Of a DNA stretch of 64,000 bases, positions 24,121-35,063 are shown one piece after another. Position 1 is the stretch's first letter, and each line of letters begins with the position of its first letter. The notes under the pieces are model-generated. The model was not told the origin of the DNA. It saw only the letters and a program-made list of their open reading frames with translations, and did not search any database. Made by a program: the position numbers and the translations under genes. This DNA comes from Dyella lutea (GTDB lineage Bacteria; Pseudomonadota; Gammaproteobacteria; Xanthomonadales; Rhodanobacteraceae): positions 813,416 to 877,415 of the forward strand of contig NZ_JAMZEK010000001.1 of assembly GCF_024158035.1 (NCBI RefSeq), in the 5' to 3' direction.

Positions 24121-26868
24121 TCAGTGCGCCTCGTCCCAGTTGGCGCCAACGCCTACGTCGACCAGCAGCGGCACCTTCAGTTCGGCCGCGCCGCTCATCC
24201 GCGCGACCACGCCCTCGCGCACCGCGTCGACCGCGTCCGCTCGGACCTCGAACACCAGTTCATCGTGCACCTGCATCAGCATGCGGGCGTCGTCGCGACC
24301 GGCCAGCCAGCCGTCCACGGCGATCATCGCGCGCTTGATAATGTCCGCCGCGCTGCCCTGCATCGGCGCGTTCACTGCGGCGCGCTCGGCGCCCTGGCGC
24401 AGCGACTGGTTGCGGGCGCTGAGGTTCTCCAGGTACAGCCGGCGGCCGAAGATGGTCTGCACGTAACCGTCGCGGTGCGCCTGGGCGCGGGTGGCTTCCA
24501 TGAAGGCGTGCACGCCGGGATAGCGGGCGAAGTAGCGCGCCATGTAATCGCCGGCCTCACCGCGATCCACGCCCAGCTGCCTGGCCAGGCCGAACGCGCT
24601 CATGCCGTACATCAGGCCGAAGTTGATCGCCTTGGCGGCGCGGCGCTGGTTGGCGCTGACTTCCTCCGGCGGCAGGCCGAACACCTCGGCCGCGGTGGCC
24701 CGATGCACGTCGCCGCCTTCCTGGAACGCCTTGAGCAGGCCCTCGTCGCCGGACAAGTGGGCCATGATGCGCAGCTCGATCTGCGAGTAGTCGGCCGCCA
24801 TCACCCGCCAGCCCTCGGGAGCGATGAAGGCCTGGCGGATGCGCCGGCCCTCCTCGGTGCGCACCGGGATGTTCTGCAGGTTCGGGTCGGACGAGGAGAT
24901 CCGCCCGGTCGCCGCGCCGCCCTGGTGGTAGCTGGTATGCACGCGGCCGGTGCGCGGGTTGACCATGCCGGAGAGCTTGTCGGTGTAGGTCGAGCGCAGC
25001 TTGGCCAGACCGCGGTAGTCGAGGATCAGCCGCGGCAGCGCGTGCTCGTCGGCGATCGCCTCCAGCGCCTCCTCGTTGGTGGAGGGCTGGCCGGTGGGCG
25101 TCTTCACCTTGGCCGCCAGGCCCAGCTCGTCGAACAGGATCGCCTGCAGTTGCTTGGGCGAGTCAAGGTTGAAGTCGCGGCCGGCCTCGGCGTACGCCTG
25201 CTGCTGGATCTCATGCATGCGCTTGCCCAACTGCTGGCTCTGCCGGCGCAGCTCGTCCACGTCGATCAGCACACCGCGCTGCTCCATCCGCGCCAGCACC
25301 GGCACCAGCGGCATCTCGATGGTCTCGTAGACCTCGCGCAGCTTCGGTTCGCTCCGCAGCTTCGGCCACAGTGCGTGGTGCAGGCGCAGGGTAACGTCGG
25401 CGTCCTCGGCGGCGTAGTCGCGCGCGGTTTCCAGGTCGACCTGGGAGAAGGAAATCTGCCTGGCGCCCTTGCCGGCCACCTGCTCGTACTTGATGGTCTC
25501 GTAGCCGAGGTACTTGCTCGCCAGCGAATCCATATCGTGCCGGGTGGCGGTGGCGTTCCACACGAAGGACTCGAGCAGCGTGTCGTGCTTCAGCCCCTGC
25601 ACGGTGATGCCGTACTGGCTCAGCACGTTCATGTCGTACTTGGCGTGCTGGCCGAGTTTGGGGCGCGCGGGGTTTTCCAGGATCGGCTTGAGCGCGGCCA
25701 GCGTGGCGGCGCGATCGAGCTGCACCGGCGCGCCGGGGTAGTCGTGCGCCAGCGGGACATAGCAGGCGTGGCCGGTCTCGACCGCGAACGAGGCGCCGAC
25801 GATCTCCGCCTGCATCGCATCCAGGCTGGTGGTCTCGGTGTCGAAGGCGATCAGCTCGGCTTTTTCCAGTTTCGCCAGCCAGGCATCGAGCTGGGCCGGG
25901 GTGGTGACCAGTTCGTAACTGCCCGGCGCGTTGTCTGCGGGTAGGAGCGCACCCTGTGCGCGATCGCCTTCTGCTGCATCAGGAGCAAGAGCATCGCGCA
26001 CAGGGTGCGCTCCTACCGGGGCGTCGGTGCTGTCCAGTTCCTTCAGCGCCTGCTTGAACTCGTAGCGCGTGTAGAGCTCGCGCAGCGTCGCCACGTCGAT
26101 GTCGCGGCGGGCCAGATCGGTCGGCACCTGTTCCAGTGCCACGTCGGTCTTGATGGTGACCAGGTCGCGCGACAGCGGCAGCTGCGGCAGCGCGGCGCGC
26201 AGGCTCTCGCCGATCTTGCCGCCGACCTGGTCGGCGTGCGCGATCACGCCGTCCAGCGAGTCGTATTCGGCCAGCCACTTGGCGGCGGTCTTCGGGCCGC
26301 ATTTGGGCACGCCGGGCACGTTGTCGATGGTGTCGCCGGTGAGTGCCAGGAAGTCGATGATCCGCTCCGGCGGCACGCCGAATTTCTCCTTTACCGCGGC
26401 ACCGTCCATCACGGAGTTGGTCATGGTGTTGACCAGGGTGATGTGCGGGCTGACCAGTTGCGCCATGTCCTTGTCGCTGGTGGAGATCTCCACCTCGATG
26501 CCGACCGCCTCGGCCTGCCGCGCCAGCGTGCCGATCACGTCGTCGGCTTCCACCCCGGGCACGCGCAGGATCGGGAAGCCCAGTGCCTCGACAATCGCCA
26601 GCATCGGCTCGACCTGGGCGCGCAGGTCGTCCGGCATCGGCGGCCGGTTCGCCTTGTACTGGTCGTACATGTCGTCGCGGAATGTCTTGCCGGGCGCGTC
26701 GCTGACGAAGGCGAGGTAATCCGGATTCGCCTTCAGCGTGGCGCGCAGCATGTTGACCACGCCGAACAACGCGCCGGTCGGCTCGCCCTGCGCGTTGGTC
26801 AGCGGCGGCAGCGCGTGGAAAGCGCGGTAGAGGTAGGAGGAACCGTCGATCAGGATGAGCTTGGCCAT
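24121..26868 (-). CDS. polA: DNA polymerase I, with an in-frame REP-encoded insert
   Basis: PolA fills gaps in repair and removes RNA primers. The 915-residue protein has the 5'-3' nuclease domain (starts AKLILIDGSSYLYRAFHALP; GDTIDNVPGVPKCGPKTA near 180), a 3'-5' exonuclease domain (LIAFDTETTSLDAMQ near 335, with the Asp-Thr-Glu metal site) and the polymerase domain (motif A DYSQIELRIMAHLSGDE, motif B RRAAKAINFGLMYGMSAFG, motif C MQVHDELVFEV). In the linker after the nuclease domain (about residues 284-310) the frame crosses a type A REP pair. The ATG at 26868 is the conserved start. DUF2782 diverges upstream. Confidence 0.96.
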   Translation of the reverse strand: MAKLILIDGSSYLYRAFHALPPLTNAQGEPTGALFGVVNMLRATLKANPDYLAFVSDAPGKTFRDDMYDQYKANRPPMPDDLRAQVEPMLAIVEALGFPILRVPGVEADDVIGTLARQAEAVGIEVEISTSDKDMAQLVSPHITLVNTMTNSVMDGAAVKEKFGVPPERIIDFLALTGDTIDNVPGVPKCGPKTAAKWLAEYDSLDGVIAHADQVGGKIGESLRAALPQLPLSRDLVTIKTDVALEQVPTDLARRDIDVATLRELYTRYEFKQALKELDSTDAPVGAHPVRDALAPDAAEGDRAQGALLPADNAPGSYELVTTPAQLDAWLAKLEKAELIAFDTETTSLDAMQAEIVGASFAVETGHACYVPLAHDYPGAPVQLDRAATLAALKPILENPARPKLGQHAKYDMNVLSQYGITVQGLKHDTLLESFVWNATATRHDMDSLASKYLGYETIKYEQVAGKGARQISFSQVDLETARDYAAEDADVTLRLHHALWPKLRSEPKLREVYETIEMPLVPVLARMEQRGVLIDVDELRRQSQQLGKRMHEIQQQAYAEAGRDFNLDSPKQLQAILFDELGLAAKVKTPTGQPSTNEEALEAIADEHALPRLILDYRGLAKLRSTYTDKLSGMVNPRTGRVHTSYHQGGAATGRISSSDPNLQNIPVRTEEGRRIRQAFIAPEGWRVMAADYSQIELRIMAHLSGDEGLLKAFQEGGDVHRATAAEVFGLPPEEVSANQRRAAKAINFGLMYGMSAFGLARQLGVDRGEAGDYMARYFARYPGVHAFMEATRAQAHRDGYVQTIFGRRLYLENLSARNQSLRQGAERAAVNAPMQGSAADIIKRAMIAVDGWLAGRDDARMLMQVHDELVFEVRADAVDAVREGVVARMSGAAELKVPLLVDVGVGANWDEAH
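25941..26016. repeat. REP-like inverted repeat, type A copy 2, inside polA
   Basis: Arms 25941-25966 and 25992-26016 are near-perfect inverted copies: GTAGGAGCGCACCCTGTGCG on one side and its complement ending CTCCTAC on the other. They are separated by about 25 bases. The element is inside polA and contains no stop in the polA frame. Confidence 0.85.
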
Positions 26869-26983
26869 GCGTGGCATTCTCGCATGGGCCTGCGCAGGTG
26901 ACCGCTGCGACATGGCCTTCAGCATTTGCGCGGGGTGGCCGCTGCTATGCTGCGGACCTGTCCCCTGCGTGAGGTTACGCGCC

Positions 26984-27499
26984 ATGTCCGCCCGCCTTCC
27001 CCTGGCTCTCGCCGCCCTGCTGCTCGCTGCGCAGGTGCATGCGCAGGATGTTCCGGCCAAACCCGACCTGCCGGCCCTGCCGCCGCCGGGCCTGAACGAC
27101 CCGGGCGTGAACACGGCCACCGCCCCTGCTCCGGCGAAGACTGCGCCGACGCCGGAATCGACGCCCGCCGAGATCACCCCGACCCATCTGCCCGGCAAGC
27201 CGATCCCGCTGCCGCGTGCACCGGGCGATAAGCGTCCGGCGGAGGCGATGCCCCAGGTCAGCGTGCATCGCGACGGCGACCAGACGGTGCAGGAGTACCG
27301 TCGCAGCGGCCGCCTGTACATGGTGGTCGTGACACCGAAGAACGGGATCGAGCAGACCTACATGGTCGATCCGAACGGGCGCTGGGTCGACGAGCACGGC
27401 CAGAAGCCGGTGGGTCCGGTGATGTACAAGATCCTGGAGTGGGGGAAGAGCCGCCCGCCGGCCGAGACCAGAGATAGCGGCGACGACGGCTCGAACTGA
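26984..27499 (+). CDS. exported DUF2782-family protein
   Basis: 171 residues: a signal peptide (1 to about 21, ending VHAQ), a long Pro/Ala/Thr-rich stretch (about 22-85) and a C-terminal conserved domain (about 90-155). The domain contains QTVQEYRRSGRLYMVVVTPKNGIEQTYMVDPNGRW, which matches DUF2782, a short periplasmic domain of Xanthomonadales and relatives usually encoded beside polA. Function unknown. GAGG lies before the ATG. The 115 bases to polA must hold divergent promoters. Confidence 0.8.
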   Translation: MSARLPLALAALLLAAQVHAQDVPAKPDLPALPPPGLNDPGVNTATAPAPAKTAPTPESTPAEITPTHLPGKPIPLPRAPGDKRPAEAMPQVSVHRDGDQTVQEYRRSGRLYMVVVTPKNGIEQTYMVDPNGRWVDEHGQKPVGPVMYKILEWGKSRPPAETRDSGDDGSN

Positions 27500-27509
27500 G
27501 TCGCGCAGG

Positions 27510-27941
27510 ATGCCGCTGCGCGACAGCTGGCTGCTCTTCGCGTTGGGCTCGGCGTTCTTCGCCGCGCTCACCTCGCTGTTCGGCAAGCTGGGCGTGGCCG
27601 GGATCAATTCGAACCTGGCCACCTTCATCCGCACGGTGGTGATTCTCGGCGTGACCGCCGCAATTCTCAGCCTGCGCGGAGAGTGGGCCCGGCCGTCCGG
27701 CCTGCCCTGGCATAGCTGGCTGTTTCTGGTGCTCTCGGGTATCGCCACCGGATTGAGCTGGCTGTGCTACTACCGCGCGCTGCAGCTGGGGCCGGTGAGC
27801 AAGGTGGCGCCGATCGACAAGCTCAGCGTGGCGATGGTGATCGTGCTGGGCCTGATGTTTCTGGGGGAGAAGCCCAGCGTGCCGATGCTGGTGGGTGGCG
27901 GCCTGATCGTTGCCGGCGCCATGGTGATCGCCCTGTTCTAG
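27510..27941 (+). CDS. half-size EamA/DMT-family transporter
   Basis: 143 residues with five predicted membrane helices and one EamA repeat (FFAALTSLFGKLGVAGINS; LCYYRALQLGPVSKVAPIDKLSVAMVI; LMFLGEKPS). Typical EamA transporters have two repeats and about 300 residues; one-repeat members must work as dimers. Substrate unknown. It lies 10 bases after the DUF2782 stop, so the two share a transcript. Confidence 0.8.
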   Translation: MPLRDSWLLFALGSAFFAALTSLFGKLGVAGINSNLATFIRTVVILGVTAAILSLRGEWARPSGLPWHSWLFLVLSGIATGLSWLCYYRALQLGPVSKVAPIDKLSVAMVIVLGLMFLGEKPSVPMLVGGGLIVAGAMVIALF

Positions 27942-27950
27942 CGCTCCCTG

Positions 27951-28033
27951 TGTAGGAGCCCGCTCGCGGGCGATGCTCCTGCTCCTGATTCCCATCAACG
28001 CCAAAAGGCATCGCCCGCGAGCGGGCTCCTACA
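27951..28033. repeat. REP-like inverted repeat, type A copy 3
   Basis: Perfect arms 27951-27976 (TGTAGGAGCCCGCTCGCGGG...) and 28008-28033 (its complement ending GGGCTCCTACA), separated by about 31 bases. It lies between convergent genes, directly after the EamA stop, and may also end transcription. Confidence 0.85.
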
Positions 28034-28103
28034 GAGGCTGTAGTGACTCCGCGCGAGGATGCGACGTGCGATGCCACGGCGGGGTCCCAGGCAAGCGCAA
28101 CCG

Positions 28104-28808
28104 TCAGCCGTCCAGCTCCGGGTAGTGGCGAAAGATGCCCTGCGTGTTGAAGGCCAGCCGCCGCGGTGACGCGAGATAGGCGGCGATGTTCGGGCGCTGC
28201 TCCACCCGGTCGGCCAGCGCGCGCAGGTGCGGCAGCTTGCGCGCCTGCCTGCGCATCGCCTTCGGGTAGGCGTATTCGAGCCCGCGCATCAGCTGGAACA
28301 GCGACAGGTCGACATAGGAATGCCGGCCCAGCGCGTGGTGCCCACCGGCCGCAGCGAGCTCGCGCTCGAAGTAGCCGAGAAAACGGCCCAGCCGATCGCG
28401 ACGGAACGCCTCGGCCCGGCGCGCCGCTTCCTTGCGCTGCTCCTCGTAGTACAGCGATCCGCCCAGCGGGTGGTGGCTGTCGTGGATCTCGGTGACGAAG
28501 TCCGCGATGGTCAGTTGCCACTGCAGCGCCTGCAGGCGCCGTGCCTCGCTAGGCGGCACCAGCGCCAGCGCGGGGCCGAGGTAGTGCAGGATGTTCGCCA
28601 CGTGCGCGATCACCTGCCGCCCGGCCTTGAGGAACGGCGGCGCAAAGGGCGTGACGCCCGGCTTCGCGCCGTCGAGGAACGGCTGCATGGCGCCGTCGCC
28701 GTGCACGCGCGCCACATCCACGTAGTCTGCTCCGGCATCTTCCAGCGCCAGTCGTACGAATTCACCGCGGCCCTGGATACCGGTCCAGTAGAAGAGCTGA
28801 TAGCGCAC
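28104..28808 (-). CDS. glutathione S-transferase family protein
   Basis: 234 residues. The N-terminal thioredoxin-like domain (MRYQLFYWTGIQGRGEFVRLALEDAGADYVDV) resembles sigma/mu-type GSTs, with the Tyr/Trp start motif. The C-terminal all-helical domain has HALGRHSYVDLSLFQLMRGLEYAYP, the usual D-x-S-L capping region. Substrate unknown. The predicted glutathione-site loop is less canonical (VTPFAPPFLKAGRQVIAHVANILHYL), so binding is likely but not certain. Confidence 0.82.
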   Translation of the reverse strand: MRYQLFYWTGIQGRGEFVRLALEDAGADYVDVARVHGDGAMQPFLDGAKPGVTPFAPPFLKAGRQVIAHVANILHYLGPALALVPPSEARRLQALQWQLTIADFVTEIHDSHHPLGGSLYYEEQRKEAARRAEAFRRDRLGRFLGYFERELAAAGGHHALGRHSYVDLSLFQLMRGLEYAYPKAMRRQARKLPHLRALADRVEQRPNIAAYLASPRRLAFNTQGIFRHYPELDG

Positions 28809-28880
28809 GTCGGCTGCCTCGCAGGAAGTCGCCCCGACGCTAGCGGGCCGCGGCTTAAGCGGGCGTGTTCACCGCGGCAC

Positions 28881-29558
28881 TCAGGCGCGCGCGAGCACGG
28901 CTACGTGCACGTCCGTGCGCCAGGCAAAGCCGAGCTGCTCGTAGAGCCGGATCGCCGAGGTGTTGTCACGCCAGGCATGCAGGAACGCGACATCGCCGCG
29001 TAGGGCGATGCGGGCGGCAACGTGCTGCGACAGCCGCCGCGCCAGGCCGCGGCCGCGGAAGTCCGGATGCGTGCACACCCCGCTGACTTCGGTCCAGCCG
29101 GGGAAGCGGAAGCGTTCGCCGGCCATCGCCGCGAGGCGGCCGTCGATGCGGATGCCGACGAAGCGGCCCATGCGATGCGTGCGGGCGAGAAACGGGCCGG
29201 GCTGGGTGAGCGTGGCCAGCGCCAGCATCTCCGCTGCGTCGTCGTCGCCCAGCGGCACGATGCCGCTCTCGTCCTCGCCTTTGGCCAGCGGCTGCTCGGC
29301 CAACATCTGCACGCCCCACGCCTGCTTCACGGCGACCAGGCCGGGCGGCACCGTGATGGCCGGCACCTGCAGCTGGTAGACCTGCTCGCCCGGGCCGACC
29401 AGCGCGGTGAGTGCGGCGAGCGCCTGGTCGCTGTCGTCGCGCGCCGAGGCGAACAGATTCACGTCGGGGAGGTAACGCCGCGCCAGCGCGTCGCCCAGCG
29501 ACAGCGCTTCGTGCGCCGTCGACAAGCTGGACCAGATCGGGCGGTCGAGCGGATGCAC
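28881..29558 (-). CDS. GNAT-family N-acetyltransferase (FR47-like)
   Basis: 225 residues with a C-terminal GNAT domain: [28 protein letters not shown] (acetyl-CoA pyrophosphate loop, R-G-x-G-L/A) and [25 protein letters not shown]. The first about 110 residues are a divergent N-lobe, as in FR47-like proteins. Substrate unknown. It starts 13 bases after the purH stop, on the same strand, so it is probably the last gene of that unit. Confidence 0.83.
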   Translation of the reverse strand: MHPLDRPIWSSLSTAHEALSLGDALARRYLPDVNLFASARDDSDQALAALTALVGPGEQVYQLQVPAITVPPGLVAVKQAWGVQMLAEQPLAKGEDESGIVPLGDDDAAEMLALATLTQPGPFLARTHRMGRFVGIRIDGRLAAMAGERFRFPGWTEVSGVCTHPDFRGRGLARRLSQHVAARIALRGDVAFLHAWRDNTSAIRLYEQLGFAWRTDVHVAVLARA

Positions 29559-29571
29559 GGCGCTGCGGCGA

Positions 29572-31182
<1,611 letters not shown>

Positions 31183-31276
31183 GGCGGCTTCCAGGGCTTC
31201 GGGAACCGGAGATTATAGCTCAGGAGCCCCGCGTCATTCCGCCCGTTGCCGGGAATCGCTCGGCGGTATGGATGGC

Positions 31277-31304
31277 CAAACGAAACAGGGCCCCGCAGGG
31301 CCCT
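31277..31304 (-). terminator. probable terminator downstream of fis
   Basis: On the minus strand, AGGGCCC (31304-31298) pairs with GGGCCCT (31293-31287) around a four-base loop and is followed by GTTTCGTTT. It lies 30 bases after the fis stop. The T-tract is interrupted. Confidence 0.65.
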
Positions 31305-31333
31305 GATGCATCGCTGGGCGATGTCCCGCCCGG

Positions 31334-31621
31334 TCAGAGCAGGCCGTGCTGGGCCAGTTTCTTGCGCAGCGTGGCGCGGTTGATGCCAAGCGCGGTGGCA
31401 GCGCGGCTCTGGTTGCCTTCGTGGAACGCCATCACCTCACGCAGGAGCGGCCCCTCGACCTCGCGGATCACCAGCGCGTGCAGGCCCTCGCTGCATTCCG
31501 TGTCGCCGATGTCGGCGAGGTAGCGACGCACGGTGCGCGCGACACACTCGCTCAGCGCGCTCTGTGACGAGGCATCCCGGCCGGCCTCGGGGACAGGCAG
31601 TCTCACGGCATTCAAAGGCAT
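31334..31621 (-). CDS. fis: DNA-binding protein Fis
   Basis: A 95-residue nucleoid/regulatory protein. The C-terminal helix-turn-helix reads EVMAFHEGNQSRAATALGINRATLRKKLAQHGLL, matching the Fis family. The N-terminal part is variable. The ATG at 31621 gives MPLNAVRLP; a GTG three codons upstream is also possible. In many gammaproteobacteria fis follows dusB; here it follows prmA and the DUF3426 gene, the order typical of Xanthomonadales. Confidence 0.9.
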   Translation of the reverse strand: MPLNAVRLPVPEAGRDASSQSALSECVARTVRRYLADIGDTECSEGLHALVIREVEGPLLREVMAFHEGNQSRAATALGINRATLRKKLAQHGLL

Positions 31622-31780
31622 ATCCCTCACGTCCTAGGGCGACGGCTGCGTCGGCCGTCGCCTCGATCTGATTGGTGGTTGCCGCGGAAGCGGCAGGCAG
31701 CCGATGCCGAACGACCTGCTGCGCGAAGTCACGGAGTGTACTCGCGCCGGGGTGCAAAATTAAGTGCGTGGCGCCCTTGA

Positions 31781-32584
31781 CTATTCGAAGCCGAACTCGA
31801 ACGCCACGGCCCTGCGGCCGGGATCCTCGACCTCCAGCACGACGGCGGTGGTCGCGCCGGGCGCCATGCCGGCGCGCAGGCTTTCGCTGTCGTCCAGGTA
31901 CTCTGACGGCCGCAGGCGGCGCATCGCCACGTGATGCCCCTGCGGGTCGGACAGCACGAGGGTGATGATCGGATAGGGCTGGGCGAACGGGGCATCGTTG
32001 CGGAACGTGGCGCTGATCATCAGCGCGCCCTTGACGCTGGGATGCGCCTCCACGTCACGGGCGAGCAGATGCATCTGCCGCACGCTGCGTACCAGTGGCA
32101 GCCGGCAACCGAGGACGGTGCACGCCTGCCGCAGCCAGGGACCGGTCACCGGGTCCGACAACAGGGTGTTGCGCTGGGCCCATGCGACCTGGGCGCCGAG
32201 CAGCAGCGTCAGCAGCAGACACACCGTCACCCAGGGCCAGCGGCGCTCGCCCAGGCCGTGGTCCGATGCACTGCGTCTCCGCCGCCGGGCGAAGCGCGGG
32301 GCGATGTCCTGGTCCTGCCAGGCAACGGGCAGTCCGTTCGCCCCCACCACGGCTTCCGGCTCGGGGCGTGGCCGATACACGGCCAGCTCCAGCTGGGGCG
32401 GAGGACCGGCCACGGCAGGCGGCGCCAGGCGCTGGAAGGGTTCGGGCGGCAGCTGGCTGGCGATGCAGGCGAGCGCATCGAACACCGTCTGGCAATGTCC
32501 GCATTGCACGTGCCCACCCGCCGGCATCAGGGCGTCGGCGTCGAGCGAAAAAACGGTGAGGCAGTCAGGGCACTGGGTGTACAT
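31781..32584 (-). CDS. zinc-ribbon DUF3426 membrane protein
   Basis: 267 residues. The N-terminal zinc-ribbon (MJ0042 type) has C5-x2-C8 and C28-x2-C31 (YTQCPDCLTVF; VQCGHCQTVFDAL). A Pro-rich linker and one membrane helix (WPWVTVCLLLTLLLGAQVAWA, about 119-139) precede the C-terminal DUF3426 domain, which has a beta-sandwich-like pattern. Function unknown; it is consistently near prmA and fis. Confidence 0.82.
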   Translation of the reverse strand: MYTQCPDCLTVFSLDADALMPAGGHVQCGHCQTVFDALACIASQLPPEPFQRLAPPAVAGPPPQLELAVYRPRPEPEAVVGANGLPVAWQDQDIAPRFARRRRRSASDHGLGERRWPWVTVCLLLTLLLGAQVAWAQRNTLLSDPVTGPWLRQACTVLGCRLPLVRSVRQMHLLARDVEAHPSVKGALMISATFRNDAPFAQPYPIITLVLSDPQGHHVAMRRLRPSEYLDDSESLRAGMAPGATTAVVLEVEDPGRRAVAFEFGFE

Positions 32585-32664
32585 GCGGACCGGCGCGGTG
32601 AAGTGCCGCCAGCCTAGTGCAGCGGAGGCGACAAATCATCGTGGCATTGCGCGGAACGCGCGGC

Positions 32665-33561
32665 TCAGCGGCGGCGTCCGCTGATGCGGACCCAGTCCTC
32701 CCGCCGGTCCACGCGCAGTTCGTCGAACCACTCGGCGTAGTGCTCGAGCAGTTCGTCCTGCTGCCCGTCCAGGATGCCGGAGATGGCGAACGGTGCACCC
32801 GGCTTCGCCGCGGCGGCGAAGGTCGGTGCCAGTTCGCCCAGCGGGCCGGCCAGGATGTTGGCGACGAACACGTCGGCTGGCGGTGCATGGAAATCCTCCG
32901 GCAGGCACACGGCGAGGCGGTTGGCCACACCGTTGCGTTCGGCGTTGTCGAGCGAGGCGGTCAGTGCCTGCGGATCGTTGTCCACACCGACCGCGTTGGC
33001 GGCGCCGAGCTTGAGTGCGGCGATGGCGAGGATGCCGGAGCCGCAGCCGAAGTCGGTCACCGTCCTGCCGGCGAGGTCGAGCGAGTCCAGCCACTCCAGG
33101 CAAAGCGCCGTGGTGGGGTGGGTGCCGCTGCCGAAGGCCAGGCCCGGATCGAGACGGACGACCACGATGGCGTCGTCCTGCGGCGGCTCGATGTTCCACG
33201 GATAGATCCAGGTCCGCCGGCCGAAGGCCATCGGCTGGAACTGGTCCATCCACGCGCGCTCCCAGTCCTGGTCCTCGACGTCGGTGAAGGCGAGCTGGTC
33301 CGGCTCCACCCAGGGCAGCAGCTCGGCCACCGCCTCGGCTAGGCCGCGGCGGTCGGTGTTGGCCTCGAACAGGACGTTCAGCGTGATCGTCGGCCACAGC
33401 GGCAGCTCACCCACGCCCGGCTCGAAGATCGCCCGCTCGTCCGGCGTTTCGGCGTCGGCATCGCGCAGGGTGATCGACAGCGCGCCCAGTTCCTCCAGCG
33501 CCTCCTCGACTTGGGGCTGCTGTTCGGCACGGACGGTGAGAGAGAGTTCGAGGAAGGGCAT
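32665..33561 (-). CDS. prmA: ribosomal protein L11 methyltransferase
   Basis: PrmA trimethylates ribosomal protein L11. The 298 residues comprise an N-terminal substrate-recognition domain (FLELSLTVRAEQQPQVEEALEELGALS), a linker, and a methyltransferase domain with GLAFGSGTHPTTALCLEWL, SAM loop VTDFGCGSGILAIAALKLGA and FVANILAGPL. The ATG at 33561 is the conserved start. It is separated from accC by a terminator, so it has its own promoter region. Confidence 0.94.
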   Translation of the reverse strand: MPFLELSLTVRAEQQPQVEEALEELGALSITLRDADAETPDERAIFEPGVGELPLWPTITLNVLFEANTDRRGLAEAVAELLPWVEPDQLAFTDVEDQDWERAWMDQFQPMAFGRRTWIYPWNIEPPQDDAIVVVRLDPGLAFGSGTHPTTALCLEWLDSLDLAGRTVTDFGCGSGILAIAALKLGAANAVGVDNDPQALTASLDNAERNGVANRLAVCLPEDFHAPPADVFVANILAGPLGELAPTFAAAAKPGAPFAISGILDGQQDELLEHYAEWFDELRVDRREDWVRISGRRR

Positions 33562-33618
33562 GAGGAGGGAGGTGGGCGAAGAGAAGTGAGGAGTGGGAGA
33601 AGTGCGTGTCGGCTGGGA

Positions 33619-33651
33619 AGAAAAAGAGGCAGGGCGATCGCACCTGCCTCT
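33619..33651 (-). terminator. terminator of the accBC transcript
   Basis: Minus strand: AGAGGCAGG (33651-33643) pairs with CCTGCCTCT (33633-33625) and is followed by TTTTCTT. It lies 26 bases after the accC stop. The plus strand has five T after a GAGG on the other side, so it may work both ways. Confidence 0.8.
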
Positions 33652-33676
33652 GAGGTTTTTGATATCCGCTGCGGGG

Positions 33677-35044
33677 TCAGTGGTCGCCGGACGGATGGCC
33701 CTTGTGCTCGGCCATGCGCTTTTCCAGGTAGTGGATGTTCTGCCCACCCTGCTGGAAACCGACGTCGGCCATGATGCGCTGCTGCAGCGGAATGTTGCAC
33801 TTCACCCCTTCGATCACCGTCTCGGCCAGCGCCAGGCGCATGCGCGCGATGGCGGTGGCACGGTCGCGGCCGTGCACGATCAGCTTGCCGATCATCGAGT
33901 CGTAGTTCGGCGGGATGCGGTAACCGTCGTACAGGTGGGTGTCCACGCGCACGCCGGGGCCGCCCGGGGCCTCGAAGCGCTTCACCGTACCGGGTGAGGG
34001 CATGAAGTTGTCCGGGTCCTCGGCGTTGATGCGGCACTCGATCGCATGGCCGGTGATCTTGATGTCCTCCTGCCGGATCGACAGCTTCTCGCCGCCGGCG
34101 ATCAGCAGCTGTTCGCGCACCAGGTCGACGCCGGTGATCAGCTCGGTCACCGGATGCTCCACCTGGATACGGGTGTTCATCTCGATGAAGTAGAAGCGGC
34201 CGTTCTCGAACAGGAACTCGAACGTGCCGGCGCCGCGGTAGCCGATGCGGATGCAGGCATCCACGCAGACCTTGCCGATCTCCGCGCGCAGCTCCGGCGT
34301 GATGCCGGGGGCCGGCGCCTCCTCCACCACCTTCTGGTGGCGACGCTGCATCGAGCAGTCGCGCTCGCCCAGGTGGATCGCATTGCCCTGGCCGTCGGCC
34401 AGTACCTGGATCTCCACGTGGCGCGGGTTCTCCAGGAATTTCTCCATGTACACCATGTCGTTGCCGAAGGCCGCCTTGGCCTCCTGCTTGGTCATGGTGA
34501 TGGCATTGCCCAGGTGTGCCTCGGTGCGCACCACGCGCATGCCGCGACCGCCGCCGCCGCCGGCGGCCTTGATGATCACCGGGTAGCCGATCTCGCGCGC
34601 GATGCGCATGTTCTGATCATTGTCTTCGCCCAGCGGGCCGCCGGAGCCCGGCACGCAGGGCACGCCGGCCGCCTTCATCGCCTTGATCGCCTCGACCTTG
34701 TCGCCCATCAGGCGGATCACGTCGGCGGTCGGGCCGATGAAGATGAACCCCGACTGCTCCACCTGCTCGGCGAAGTCGGCGCGCTCGGAGAGGAAGCCGT
34801 AGCCCGGGTGGATCGCCTGGGCGTCGGTGATCTCCGCCGCGGCGATGATGCGTGGGATGTTGAGGTAGCTGTCGGTCGATGGCGCCGGACCGATGCAGAT
34901 CGCCTCGTCGGCCAGGCCCACGTGCTTGAGGTTGCGGTCGGCGGTGGAGTGCACCGCGACCGTCTTGATGCCAAGGCTGTGGCAGGCGCGCAGCACGCGC
35001 AGCGCGATCTCGCCGCGGTTGGCAATGACGACTTTTTCTAGCAT
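33677..35044 (-). CDS. accC: biotin carboxylase subunit of acetyl-CoA carboxylase
   Basis: AccC carboxylates the biotin carried by AccB using ATP and bicarbonate, the first half of malonyl-CoA synthesis. The 455 residues start [21 protein letters not shown], have the ATP-grasp glycine loop [15 protein letters not shown] (about 160-174), [17 protein letters not shown], and the active-site [22 protein letters not shown] (about 277-298). Length is standard. It starts 19 bases after the accB stop: operon. Confidence 0.97.
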   Translation of the reverse strand: MLEKVVIANRGEIALRVLRACHSLGIKTVAVHSTADRNLKHVGLADEAICIGPAPSTDSYLNIPRIIAAAEITDAQAIHPGYGFLSERADFAEQVEQSGFIFIGPTADVIRLMGDKVEAIKAMKAAGVPCVPGSGGPLGEDNDQNMRIAREIGYPVIIKAAGGGGGRGMRVVRTEAHLGNAITMTKQEAKAAFGNDMVYMEKFLENPRHVEIQVLADGQGNAIHLGERDCSMQRRHQKVVEEAPAPGITPELRAEIGKVCVDACIRIGYRGAGTFEFLFENGRFYFIEMNTRIQVEHPVTELITGVDLVREQLLIAGGEKLSIRQEDIKITGHAIECRINAEDPDNFMPSPGTVKRFEAPGGPGVRVDTHLYDGYRIPPNYDSMIGKLIVHGRDRATAIARMRLALAETVIEGVKCNIPLQQRIMADVGFQQGGQNIHYLEKRMAEHKGHPSGDH

Positions 35045-35063
35045 CGGAATATGTCCTGCCGGA

